A stretch of 64,000 bases of DNA from Pirellulaceae bacterium (GTDB taxonomy: Bacteria > Planctomycetota > Planctomycetia > Pirellulales > Pirellulaceae): positions 62,001 through 126,000 of the forward strand of contig BPJU01000018.1 of the NCBI GenBank assembly GCA_026004775.1, read 5' to 3'. This document shows positions 23,983-31,851 of this stretch, one piece after another; within the stretch, counting starts at the first letter, position 1, and each line of letters starts with the position of its first letter. The notes beneath the pieces are model-generated. The model saw only the letters and a list, made by a program, of their open reading frames with translations. It was not told where the DNA came from and did no database searches. The position numbers and the translations under genes are program-made.

Positions 23983-25026
23983 CTACGGCCGTTCCAGGAC
24001 GATAACAACCGGATAGTGGTCGGAAATGTCTCGTTCGGCGGGTGCTATGCCGTAATAGTTCGAGTAATGTTCTTCCCCGTCCGGCCCTTGGCCTTGCACC
24101 ACCAGGTCCCGCCGCACCGCCGTGGACCGCCAAACCCACGCGGCCGGCTGAGGGGCCATGCCTGCCAGCGGCCGGCTAACGAGAATCCGATCGTATTGGG
24201 CTCCCGATAGATGCGTAGATCGTTCGTTTTCATTGACCGCGACCAGCGTATCGACCAGATCATCTTCGGGGCTGGGGGTTTCCCAACCGCACAGCACTCC
24301 CAGGTCTCTTCCCGCCAACGGTTCTCCCACCCGCACCTCCGTGTTCCAATCCCCCAGCACCACAACCGGCTGGTTTTGTTCGAGCCAAGGAGTTACCCAC
24401 CGATGGAGTAAGCGGGCCTGTCGGATGCGTATCGGCTCCTGCTCGGGAAGGGACCGGAAATGCGCAGTAAACAGATACAAACGCACCGGCCCATCTGGCC
24501 CCTGCCAGGCAAACTCAGCCCACAAATGTTTGGAAAGATTGTAGTAGTGGCGGCTTTCCCACATCACTTGGCTCTGCTCGCGACGCCCGTAGGCCACCAG
24601 CCCATTAAGGTATAGGATGGCCACATCTTGTTCGGTCGCCACGTCGGTCCCTTCGGCCCATGCGACGCGGTAGGCACGGTTGTGGCGGCGAGAAAGCTCG
24701 TTCACCAGATCAGCCAACACCTTGCGGTTCTCCACCTCTTGAAGAGCCACGATGTCGGCGTTCAAGGCGGCGATCACCTCGGCCGACCGCGCCACCTTCC
24801 ACCGCCACGCGGCGGCGGAGGGAGCCGACTGGCGGCGAGCCAAATCCGTACGATTATCGCCCGTGTAGTCGTCGAAAAACCATTCCAGGTTCCATGTGGC
24901 CACCACCAGCCGGTCGGGCAGCGGGTCGAATTCGGCTTGCTGCGGCGTTTGACCACAGCCGACATTGCTAAGCAACAACACAACCACCAGAGCGTGGCTT
25001 TGCCACAGCCAGTCGTAACGTGACAT
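23983..25026 (-). CDS. Exported endonuclease/exonuclease/phosphatase family lipoprotein
   Basis: A 347-residue protein with a signal peptide and lipobox (LLSNVGC). The EEP fold is shown by VVATWNLEWFFDD, IVALQEVENRKVLADLV (metal-binding Glu), VVVLGDWNTEV and the terminal SDHYPVVIVL (catalytic Asp-His). Members cleave phosphodiester bonds in nucleic acids, lipids or inositol phosphates; the substrate here is unknown, though location outside the cytoplasm suggests scavenging of extracellular DNA or lipid. ATG 25026 is the first start giving a signal peptide; the longer open frame reads back through bioF. It lies 86 bases after bioF on the same strand. Confidence 0.87.
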   Translation of the reverse strand: MSRYDWLWQSHALVVVLLLSNVGCGQTPQQAEFDPLPDRLVVATWNLEWFFDDYTGDNRTDLARRQSAPSAAAWRWKVARSAEVIAALNADIVALQEVENRKVLADLVNELSRRHNRAYRVAWAEGTDVATEQDVAILYLNGLVAYGRREQSQVMWESRHYYNLSKHLWAEFAWQGPDGPVRLYLFTAHFRSLPEQEPIRIRQARLLHRWVTPWLEQNQPVVVLGDWNTEVRVGEPLAGRDLGVLCGWETPSPEDDLVDTLVAVNENERSTHLSGAQYDRILVSRPLAGMAPQPAAWVWRSTAVRRDLVVQGQGPDGEEHYSNYYGIAPAERDISDHYPVVIVLERP

Positions 25027-25112
25027 GCGTCTCGGTCCCTCGTTTTCTTCCACTCTGGGCACACACGTTTTTCCACGCTGGGAACGCGCGTGCCGGCAGC
25101 TTTGGACAGGTT

Positions 25113-26279
25113 CTACGTTGGTCGCACCGGCACTTCCAGCCGGCTCATCGCTTCCAGCAATCGGTCGATATCTTTGTGCGAGTGGGCTGCCGACAGGCTG
25201 ATGCGCAGCAGCGATTCGCCTGGGGGAACACTGGGTGGCCGAATTCCGGGTACCAGGAATCCAGCGTGTCGCAGGCGTTGGGCGTAGTCCATCGTGGTTG
25301 CCGGATCGCCGATCAGCACCGGAACGATCTGGCTGCTGGAGCGGCCCAGGTCCCAGCCCATTTGCTGGAGTCCGGAGCGAAGTCGTGCGGCCAACTGCCA
25401 CAGATGTTGGCGAGCCGGCTCGGCCTGTCGAACCCATGAGACGGCTCGGCAGGCGATGCGAACGGCCAGATCGGGCAAGGCGGTCGAAAAGAAGTAGGAA
25501 CGAGCCCGCTGGACGGCCCATTGGATGACCCGTTCCGGGCCCACCACGAAGCCGCCGATCCCACCCAATGCCTTGCTCAATGTGCCCACGCGTACCTTTA
25601 GCCGCTCGTTCAGCCCTGCTCGATGCACGGCTCCTCTTCCCTCGGTCCCGAAGACGCCCGTGGCGTGAGCTTCGTCGATGAGGACCATAGCCCCATAGCG
25701 CTCAGCCAATTCCGCGATCGCTTCCAAGGGGGCGACGTCGCCATCCATGCTGAAAACCGAATCACTGACAATCAACCGCCGGCGATAGCCGCCGGCCGTC
25801 TTGAGCTGCTCTTCCAGATGCTCGGGATCCGCGTGGCGGTAGATGCGCACTTCGGCTCGAGACAAGCGGCAGCCGTCGATGATGCTGGCATGGTTCCGCT
25901 CATCGCTCAAGACGACATCTCCCCGTCCTGCCAGAGCACTGATCATGCCGGTGTTGGCGGCGTAGCCGGACGAAAACACCAGCGCCGCTTCAGCCTGCTC
26001 CCATTCGGCCAAAAGGTGTTCCAGTTCCTGGTGTGCCGAGCTATAGCCGCTGATAAGCCCACTGGCACCACTGCCCCAGCCTTCTTCGACCAGTTGGGCT
26101 GCATACCGCCCCAGTGGAGCGGCCAATCCCAGGTAATCGTTGCTACTGAAATTTACCAGCCATTTCTCGCCCAAGCGGATGTGGGCTTGCTGGCACGACT
26201 GGCGAACCTGCCTGTGGCGCAAAAGGCCCGCTTGATCCAAACGGAGAAGTTCAGTTTCGATCCACTGCCATGGATCCAT
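25113..26279 (-). CDS. bioF: 8-amino-7-oxononanoate synthase (biotin biosynthesis)
   Basis: A 388-residue PLP-dependent alpha-oxoamine synthase. It condenses pimeloyl-ACP/CoA with alanine in biotin synthesis. Family blocks: NFSSNDYLGLA, GWGSGASGLISGY, VFSSGYAANTG, ERNHASIIDG, SVFSMDGDVAPL, VLIDEAHATGVFG and the lysine motif GTLSKALGGIGG that forms the Schiff base with PLP. Related KBL and serine palmitoyltransferase enzymes share these motifs, but the length and N-terminus favour BioF. The start lies 6 bases after the rhomboid stop, so the two genes are probably co-transcribed. No other bio gene is in view. Confidence 0.88.
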   Translation of the reverse strand: MDPWQWIETELLRLDQAGLLRHRQVRQSCQQAHIRLGEKWLVNFSSNDYLGLAAPLGRYAAQLVEEGWGSGASGLISGYSSAHQELEHLLAEWEQAEAALVFSSGYAANTGMISALAGRGDVVLSDERNHASIIDGCRLSRAEVRIYRHADPEHLEEQLKTAGGYRRRLIVSDSVFSMDGDVAPLEAIAELAERYGAMVLIDEAHATGVFGTEGRGAVHRAGLNERLKVRVGTLSKALGGIGGFVVGPERVIQWAVQRARSYFFSTALPDLAVRIACRAVSWVRQAEPARQHLWQLAARLRSGLQQMGWDLGRSSSQIVPVLIGDPATTMDYAQRLRHAGFLVPGIRPPSVPPGESLLRISLSAAHSHKDIDRLLEAMSRLEVPVRPT

Positions 26280-26285
26280 CGCGGT

Positions 26286-27179
26286 TCATCGTGGTCCCAA
26301 AGAGCGCTGGCGAACGCGCCGACTGTATTGTTCCAGAAAACGCCGTTCACTGGGCGTAAGGCTGTTGATCCCGTGTTTGGCAACCTTATCGAGCAAAGCA
26401 TCGGCGCGTCTGTCCATGTCCGAATCATCATCACAAAGATCTTCGTGCCGGACACGGAGGCGCGGTCGCCACAACCGACGCCACCACCGGCTCGGATCAA
26501 GGCCAGGCCAGCTCCACTGCCAGCTACTTCCGTAGCGACCATAAAGCAGTCCCAATACTGCGCCCACCAGGTGCACATCAAATGCCACCTGCCCCCAACC
26601 TGCCGCGGGCCCACCGCTCTGGAATCCGGCCAGATCAACCAACACGAAAAGTACCCCGACCACCCACGCCGGCAAAGGAATCACGAAGAACAAAAGTATT
26701 GTCCTTCGGGGATAAAGGCATACGAATGCCAGAAATGTCGCCGTTACCGCTCCCGAAGCGCCTATCAACCGAGCGGAAACATCGGGGCCGTACAGGAGAA
26801 CCTGTCGCACGGCCCATACCAGGCCGCATATTACGATGGACGACAAGTAAAAACGCAGGAAGGACCGTGGGCCAAAATGACCTTCCACATCACGCCCGAA
26901 CATGTAGAGTACAAACATGTTCAGCACGATATGGCCCACCACGTCCGGATCATGCACGAAACCGTAGGTCAGAAAATGCCACCAAAGCCAGGGGCGCCAA
27001 AGATCCAAAGGATCCAAGCTCAACCAGCCGGCTACACGATGCTGGCTTCCCCCAAACAAAAGATCAGCGACAAGCACGGCTGCGTTGACGATGACCAACG
27101 TAAAAACCATCGAGCGGCCGGAGCCCAAATGCCAGCCGGCCTGTTCGTCCCGATAATACTCCCGATCCGTCAGTCCCAT
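26286..27179 (-). CDS. Rhomboid-family intramembrane serine protease
   Basis: A 297-residue membrane protein. Rhomboid features: WRPWLWWHFLTYGFVH, GHIVLNMFVLYMFG (the HxxxN oxyanion region), the nucleophile in GASG at 140-143 (Ser142) and the catalytic histidine in DVHLVGAVLG (His203). A cytosolic C-terminal tail (about 225-297) ends with LLDKVAKHGINSLTPSERRFL, a module commonly attached to planctomycete and Bacteroidetes rhomboids. ATG 27179 is chosen because the family core follows; the upstream extension is not conserved-looking. It is divergent from the ferredoxin gene. Substrate unknown. Confidence 0.9.
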   Translation of the reverse strand: MGLTDREYYRDEQAGWHLGSGRSMVFTLVIVNAAVLVADLLFGGSQHRVAGWLSLDPLDLWRPWLWWHFLTYGFVHDPDVVGHIVLNMFVLYMFGRDVEGHFGPRSFLRFYLSSIVICGLVWAVRQVLLYGPDVSARLIGASGAVTATFLAFVCLYPRRTILLFFVIPLPAWVVGVLFVLVDLAGFQSGGPAAGWGQVAFDVHLVGAVLGLLYGRYGSSWQWSWPGLDPSRWWRRLWRPRLRVRHEDLCDDDSDMDRRADALLDKVAKHGINSLTPSERRFLEQYSRRVRQRSLGPR

Positions 27180-27280
27180 GATCTTCTTGCTCAATACCCA
27201 ACCGCGAAAATGCCGACTTCCAACAAAACGGCTCTCCCGAGCGACCTCAACCCCTCTGTGCCATCCCCGGCTATCTAGAG

Positions 27281-27286
27281 TATACT
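27281..27286 (+). promoter_or_regulatory. Possible -10 element for the ferredoxin gene
   Basis: TATACT lies 86 bases before the ferredoxin start in the divergent gap. No good -35 hexamer stands 16-18 bases upstream, so this rests on the -10 match alone. Confidence 0.3.
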
Positions 27287-27372
27287 GGGACAGGCGGAGG
27301 ATTGCACACGAATCCCAAGGGAACAAGTGCGAATCTGACCGATACGGCAATCACCCGTGTGGAAGGCGGATC

Positions 27373-27771
27373 ATGGCTAAACAAGGACCTCGCAAAAAGC
27401 TCCCTGCGAAACTGGCGGTCATCAATGCCGACAACTGCACCGGCTGCGAATCGTGTGTGGAGGTCTGTCCGGTCGACTGTATCACGCTGATCGAGCGGCA
27501 CCATGGAGTCAAAGGGCACGAGGCTTGGTGTGAGATCGATCTGGAGCGATGCGTCGGTTGCGAGGTATGCGTGCATATCCCCCGCAAAAAGAGCGATCCG
27601 TATGATCTGAAAGTCTGCCCCTGGGATGCCATCGAGATGGTTCCCACCGAACAGGTGCACGAAGTTGTCGCCCAAATTGGTGGACCGCCGGATTACATCC
27701 AGCAGAATTGGGATCGGCTGGTGGGGACGGCGTATCGGCTGGCTCAGTTGAAGCTTGGGGTGGGGAGCTGA
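27373..27771 (+). CDS. Ferredoxin with two [4Fe-4S] motifs, second one expanded
   Basis: A 132-residue electron carrier. The first cluster motif is canonical (C22, C25, C28, C32 followed by Pro). The second has C60, C63 and C66, but the fourth cysteine (C82, followed by Pro) is 15 residues later instead of 3, with the insert HIPRKKSDPYDLKV between. ATG 27373 follows an AAGG-containing stretch (GGAAGGCGG). The C-terminal ~40 residues are helical with no cysteines. Partner enzymes are not encoded nearby. It probably moves electrons in the cytosol. Confidence 0.88.
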   Translation: MAKQGPRKKLPAKLAVINADNCTGCESCVEVCPVDCITLIERHHGVKGHEAWCEIDLERCVGCEVCVHIPRKKSDPYDLKVCPWDAIEMVPTEQVHEVVAQIGGPPDYIQQNWDRLVGTAYRLAQLKLGVGS

Positions 27772-28032
27772 ACTGATCGCTGCAGCAGCAGGCGGACGGG
27801 GGCTTATCTTTTCAACCGTTGGAAATGTTCTTCCGAATGCGGTAACTTGGGTCATCGATTCTTGGAAACGGCCGTCCGGGTAGCTGGGCGGCTTGGCGGG
27901 AATTACGGCATTGTGGTGCGGGATGATTCCCGGCGCAGCGACCGTCCATCCGTTTCCTGCACGCGAAAAGCCGAGCCCACTTTCGCGGTGTTTGCGGGTC
28001 GGGTGAAGCAAGAGCTTGGGGAGAACCGGGGC

Positions 28033-28872
28033 ATGAAATGGGCAATATGCAACGAGACGTTTCAGGACTGGCCGATCGAGCGGGCTTTTCGCTTCGCTGC
28101 CGAGTGCGGTTACCGCGGTGTGGAGATCGCTCCGTTTACGCTGGGCAAGTATGCTCACGACATTGAGCCGGTGCAGCGCGAGTCGGTGCGGCGGTTGGCG
28201 GAAGCCGAAGGGCTGGAGGTGGTGGGCCTGCATTGGCTGTTGGCGTTTACCCACGGTTATTACTTGACTTCACCTGATGCAGAGGTACGGCGTGCTACTG
28301 CCGAGTATCTGGGCGAACTGGCTCGACTGTGCCGCGATCTGGGAGGCAAGATTCTTGTGCTGGGGTCACCCAAGCAGCGCAATCTGCTGCCCGGTGTCAG
28401 TCACCAGCAAGCCATGCGCTACGCTGCGGACGTGATCCGGCGCGCGGCACAAGCGCTTGTGGATTGCCAGGTGCTGTTGGCGATCGAGCCTTTAGGTCCT
28501 GAAGAGGGCGACTTTCTCAATACAGCCGCGCTGGCCGTGGAGCTGATCGACATGATCGATTGTCCGGCCGTTGCTTTGCATTTGGACGTCAAAGCGATGG
28601 CCTCCGAAACGATCCCCATTCCCGATCTTATCCGCCAATATGCTGGCCGCACGGTGCATTTCCATGCCAATGATGCGAATCGGCGCGGGCCGGGGATGGG
28701 GCAAATCGATTTTGTGCCGATCCTCCAAGCTCTCAAGGAGACCGGTTACCAGGGATGGGTTTCGGTGGAAGTATTCGACTATTCGCCGGGTGTGGAAGCG
28801 TTAGCCCGCGACAGCATCGCCTATCTTCAGAAGTGCTGGTCGGTGGTGTGTGGCGAGGGGGCACCCGGTTGA
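28033..28872 (+). CDS. Sugar phosphate isomerase/epimerase-like TIM-barrel protein
   Basis: A 279-residue member of the AP-endonuclease-2 / xylose-isomerase-like TIM barrel family. Visible blocks: CGYRGVEIAPF near the start, VVGLHWLLAF, ILVLGSPKQRN, LLAIEPLGPEEGDFLNT (Glu metal ligand), ALHLDVKAM (Asp), VHFHANDANRRGPGMGQIDF (His/Asp) and WVSVEVFDYSPG (Glu). These are the metal-site residues of the family. Substrate cannot be deduced. ATG 28033 starts the conserved fold; the upstream open frame lacks resemblance. It is convergent with the small HTH gene. Confidence 0.87.
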   Translation: MKWAICNETFQDWPIERAFRFAAECGYRGVEIAPFTLGKYAHDIEPVQRESVRRLAEAEGLEVVGLHWLLAFTHGYYLTSPDAEVRRATAEYLGELARLCRDLGGKILVLGSPKQRNLLPGVSHQQAMRYAADVIRRAAQALVDCQVLLAIEPLGPEEGDFLNTAALAVELIDMIDCPAVALHLDVKAMASETIPIPDLIRQYAGRTVHFHANDANRRGPGMGQIDFVPILQALKETGYQGWVSVEVFDYSPGVEALARDSIAYLQKCWSVVCGEGAPG

Positions 28873-28972
28873 CGGAGGTTGCACCTGGGAAGTCGATTTC
28901 GTCGAAGCATCATCGGCTCAGAGCAAAGGTTGTGTGGCTCTTGATGGCGGTCGGTCGGCGTGCCTGAAGCAC

Positions 28973-29209
28973 CTATGTGGGGCCGTGGCCATAGATATGT
29001 TGGATCGGTGTGGTGTGGCCCCAGACGATCGATTCTTTGGAGAGGCCGAAGACAGCGGCGATCTTCTGGCGGTCTTCGGGGCTGGGAGTCCAGCGGCCCA
29101 GCACGATGGCCATCACGCGATGTTCGTCAACTCCCGACTTCTCGGCCAACTCCTGTACCGACAGGCGGTGTTGCTCGCATAATTGCCGGACGGTCCATTT
29201 GGCTTCCAT
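28973..29209 (-). CDS. Small helix-turn-helix protein
   Basis: A 78-residue protein resembling the XRE/lambda-repressor fold: WTVRQLCEQHRLSVQELAEKSGVDEHRVMAIVLGRWTPS reads as helices 1-3 and the recognition turn, then DRQKIAAVFGLS. AGGAGA lies 6 bases before ATG 29209, and the gene follows uvrC by 29 bases on the same strand. It is too short to carry a sensor domain. It may bind DNA or act as a small adaptor; target unknown. Confidence 0.75.
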   Translation of the reverse strand: MEAKWTVRQLCEQHRLSVQELAEKSGVDEHRVMAIVLGRWTPSPEDRQKIAAVFGLSKESIVWGHTTPIQHIYGHGPT

Positions 29210-29238
29210 GGCAGCTCTCCTGTATACGGTGTCGCCTT

Positions 29239-30681
29239 TCAGGACGAAGCCGGAGGCTCATCACGCTTCTGAGGCTTCTTGGCCGGCGCTTGTGACGGTT
29301 CTTCAGCCAAAATCGACTTTCGGCGCAAAAGATGGTGGTAGTGTTGCGCGAAGCGATGCGCCTCATCCCGTACATATTGTAACAGGCGCAGAGCGAATGA
29401 GTGGCGGCTGAGCCGCAGCGGTTCGGCTCGCCCCGGCAGGTAAAGCTCTTCGTTGCGTTTGGCCAGAGCCACCACCATGGGCGGTTCGAGTTGTTGTTGG
29501 CGGAAAGCTTCCAGAGCGGCGTTCAACTGACCTTTGCCGCCATCGATCAGCAGCAGGTCGGGAAACACGGTGCCTTCTTCTTCCAGCCGGCGGTAGCGGC
29601 GGCCCACGACTTCAAACATGCTCTGAAAATCGTTGATTCCCTCGACATTGCGCAGCCGGTATCGGCGGTAGCCCGGTTTGAACGGCAGCCCGTCAATAAA
29701 CTGGACAAGGCTGGCCACGGTCTGATTGCCCGCCAGGTGGGCGATGTCGATGCCTTCGATGGTACGCGGCGGCTGGGACAGGCCGAGGATTTTTCGCAAG
29801 CCGGTCAACCCTTTTTGCGGGTCGACATGGAAGACCTCCGGCTGCACGTGCTTGCTCGGATCACCACGCCGATCCAGCGCGTCGAGCAGGGCGATCTCGT
29901 CGCGCAGGCGGGCAGCTTTTTCAAAATCCAACGCTCGGGATGCGGCCAGCATCTCCTCGCGCATCTGTTCGACCAGCTCCGCCTTCCGCCCGTCCAGCAC
30001 CATCATCAGGCGGCGGATGTCGCGGCGGTATTCTTCCTTGCTGATTCTCAAGTTACACGGCGCCGTACACTGCTCGATGGATGCCAGCAGGCAGGGCCGG
30101 AACCAGCGCCAACGCGGATCATTCTCATCGATGTCCAACGAGCAGGTACGGAATTTGAAGATCCGTTGCAAAAGCTGCACCGCCCCTCGCAACGCCCGCA
30201 CACTGGTAAATGGACCATACAGCTTGGTACCCGTCGTGCGCGGTTGGCGAGTGATCTCGACTCGTGGAAAATCCTCACGCAATGTAATCATCAAATACGG
30301 AAACGTCTTGTCGTCCCGCAATTGGCGGTTGAAGCGCGGCTGGAGATCTTTGATCAATCGAGCCTCAACCAGCATGGCATCCACTTCGCTGGCACACTCG
30401 ACATAGTCCACGTCGGCTACTCGGTCGATCCAATCCGCGATCCGCACATCTTCCTTTGCCTGTTTTTGAAAATAGGTGGCCGCTCGGGCCCGCAGACTCT
30501 TGGCTTTACCCACATAGATGACGGCCCCGGAAGCATCTTTCAAAAGGTACACACCCGGCCTCTGCGGAAATTGCCTCGCCTTTTCCGACAGACGAGCGCG
30601 GAGTGTCTCCAAGTCGTTTTTTCCAGCGGAATGGCGTGCCGGGGCTGCCTGCGGCTCATGCTTGTCCGATGGGGCGCTCAT
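29239..30681 (-). CDS. uvrC: Excinuclease ABC subunit C (UvrC), short form
   Basis: A 480-residue UvrC. In nucleotide excision repair it makes both incisions around UvrB-bound damage. The GIY-YIG domain is near residues 40-120 (GVYLLKDASGAVIYVGKAKSL), the UVR motif near 235-265, and the RNase H-like 5' nuclease has all three catalytic acid/His positions (GIDIAHLAG, LLLIDGGKGQL, RDEAHRFA). The usual C-terminal helix-hairpin-helix pair is missing; the protein ends in a basic, Pro-rich tail. ATG 30681 lacks an obvious ribosome site; longer starts to 30786 are possible but unlike the family. Confidence 0.92.
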   Translation of the reverse strand: MSAPSDKHEPQAAPARHSAGKNDLETLRARLSEKARQFPQRPGVYLLKDASGAVIYVGKAKSLRARAATYFQKQAKEDVRIADWIDRVADVDYVECASEVDAMLVEARLIKDLQPRFNRQLRDDKTFPYLMITLREDFPRVEITRQPRTTGTKLYGPFTSVRALRGAVQLLQRIFKFRTCSLDIDENDPRWRWFRPCLLASIEQCTAPCNLRISKEEYRRDIRRLMMVLDGRKAELVEQMREEMLAASRALDFEKAARLRDEIALLDALDRRGDPSKHVQPEVFHVDPQKGLTGLRKILGLSQPPRTIEGIDIAHLAGNQTVASLVQFIDGLPFKPGYRRYRLRNVEGINDFQSMFEVVGRRYRRLEEEGTVFPDLLLIDGGKGQLNAALEAFRQQQLEPPMVVALAKRNEELYLPGRAEPLRLSRHSFALRLLQYVRDEAHRFAQHYHHLLRRKSILAEEPSQAPAKKPQKRDEPPASS

Positions 30682-31851
30682 AGATGATGTCACACGGTCT
30701 GGCCAGGTGGCCACCTTGATCACGAACCGGCGGCCGATAACAGCTCTGCCAACTTCCATCCTACCGCCTGAACGCCTCCCGACCAATGCCGATCTCCCAC
30801 GGCCCGTCGGAAAAATCGGTTACCCTTACGACTCATGATTCGCCGGGGACACTTGCGTGCCGGCCGTCTAATTCTGCTTCGGTTTCCGACGGAATTCCTG
30901 CGGCGTTCGTATGCCGGGCAATACTCCACTGGTTGGCGGTCGCAGTGGATCGAGCACCCGTCCAAAGCCCATTGAGGCCCGTAACGAACGTCGATTGACA
31001 GAAGAGCGTGGACAGTTCCGGAGCAAAACACACAGAGAAGGGGCCGTCCGTTGCCAAAGAGCCGAATCCGGAAGCAGGCCACCTCCCGACCCGGCGGACG
31101 CGGCCGCCGCGGAGGTGACGACGTTGCTTCTTGGACCACGGGAACCGCCGCTCGGGGAACCGCAACCGACACACAGGGAGACAATCTCTTCCTGCAACTT
31201 AAGATCTAGTCCGTCAGGCCGACAGTCGGCCTCTGCCGCTCTGGCAAAAACGGGCCATACGTTCTGCGGCGGACATGATGCTGGATCCGGGACTCTACTG
31301 GTTTCTGCCACGGGAGTGGTACGCTTGCGGAAACAGCGACTCCCCATGTGCCGCCCAGACGCGGCAACCAACCAGCCAGCGAGGAGTCCCGTGGTGGTCT
31401 GAAAAAGGGCGCAGCTTGCTCGGCCAGCACAACGTCAAATCTCGTGGGGCGGCAGTATGGTGGTCCGGCAACCAGAAAAAAGGGACGGGCTCTGACGGGA
31501 GTCAGGTTTGTACCGGTACGGCGAAGTGAGAAGGCGCAAGCCAAGGTCCGGCCTCAGCAGGCTGGATCAATATGGGCATACCGAAGACGAGTGGGGGAGC
31601 TCGGGGCGAGACAGCAAAAGCGAGGCCGGGACGGGAAACCCACATCAATACGGTCGGGAAGAGGCAGGCGAGGTCGCGACGGGGAAACTAGATCACAACG
31701 GGCAAACCGGGATCGCAACGGGGAAGCGGGGCAAGTGGACAAGCAAGCCAGTTGTCGGTTGACAAAAGAAGGTGCCAACCGGCGCGGCGGCGTCGAGCCG
31801 GTGTGGCCCGCAAAGAAAGGGACAGCCTCTGCAAGCGTCGCCCATCCAAAA
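30682..31851. other. Gene-poor region left of repeat copy 2
   Basis: About 1.17 kb without a supportable gene. Open frames in every direction are Arg/Pro/Gly rich, lack ribosome sites and do not resemble families. It contains an imperfect 20-bp tandem repeat (31676-31735) and 8-bp inverted arms CCACGGGA/TCCCGTGG at 31308-31315 and 31387-31394. The composition recalls the region before repeat copy 1 but the two are not alignable. Confidence 0.5.
31676..31735. repeat. Degenerate 20-bp tandem repeat, three units
   Basis: Three consecutive units share the core RACGGGSAAR: GCGACGGGGAAACTAGATCA, CAACGGGCAAACCGGGATCG and CAACGGGGAAGCGGGGCAAG. A further related piece (CCGGGACGGGAAACCC) lies about 50 bases before. 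Not a CRISPR: units are contiguous with no spacers. Confidence 0.4.

Noticed and set aside
31676-31735. CRISPR-like array
   Set aside because: Units are contiguous and degenerate with no unique spacers; no cas gene in the window.
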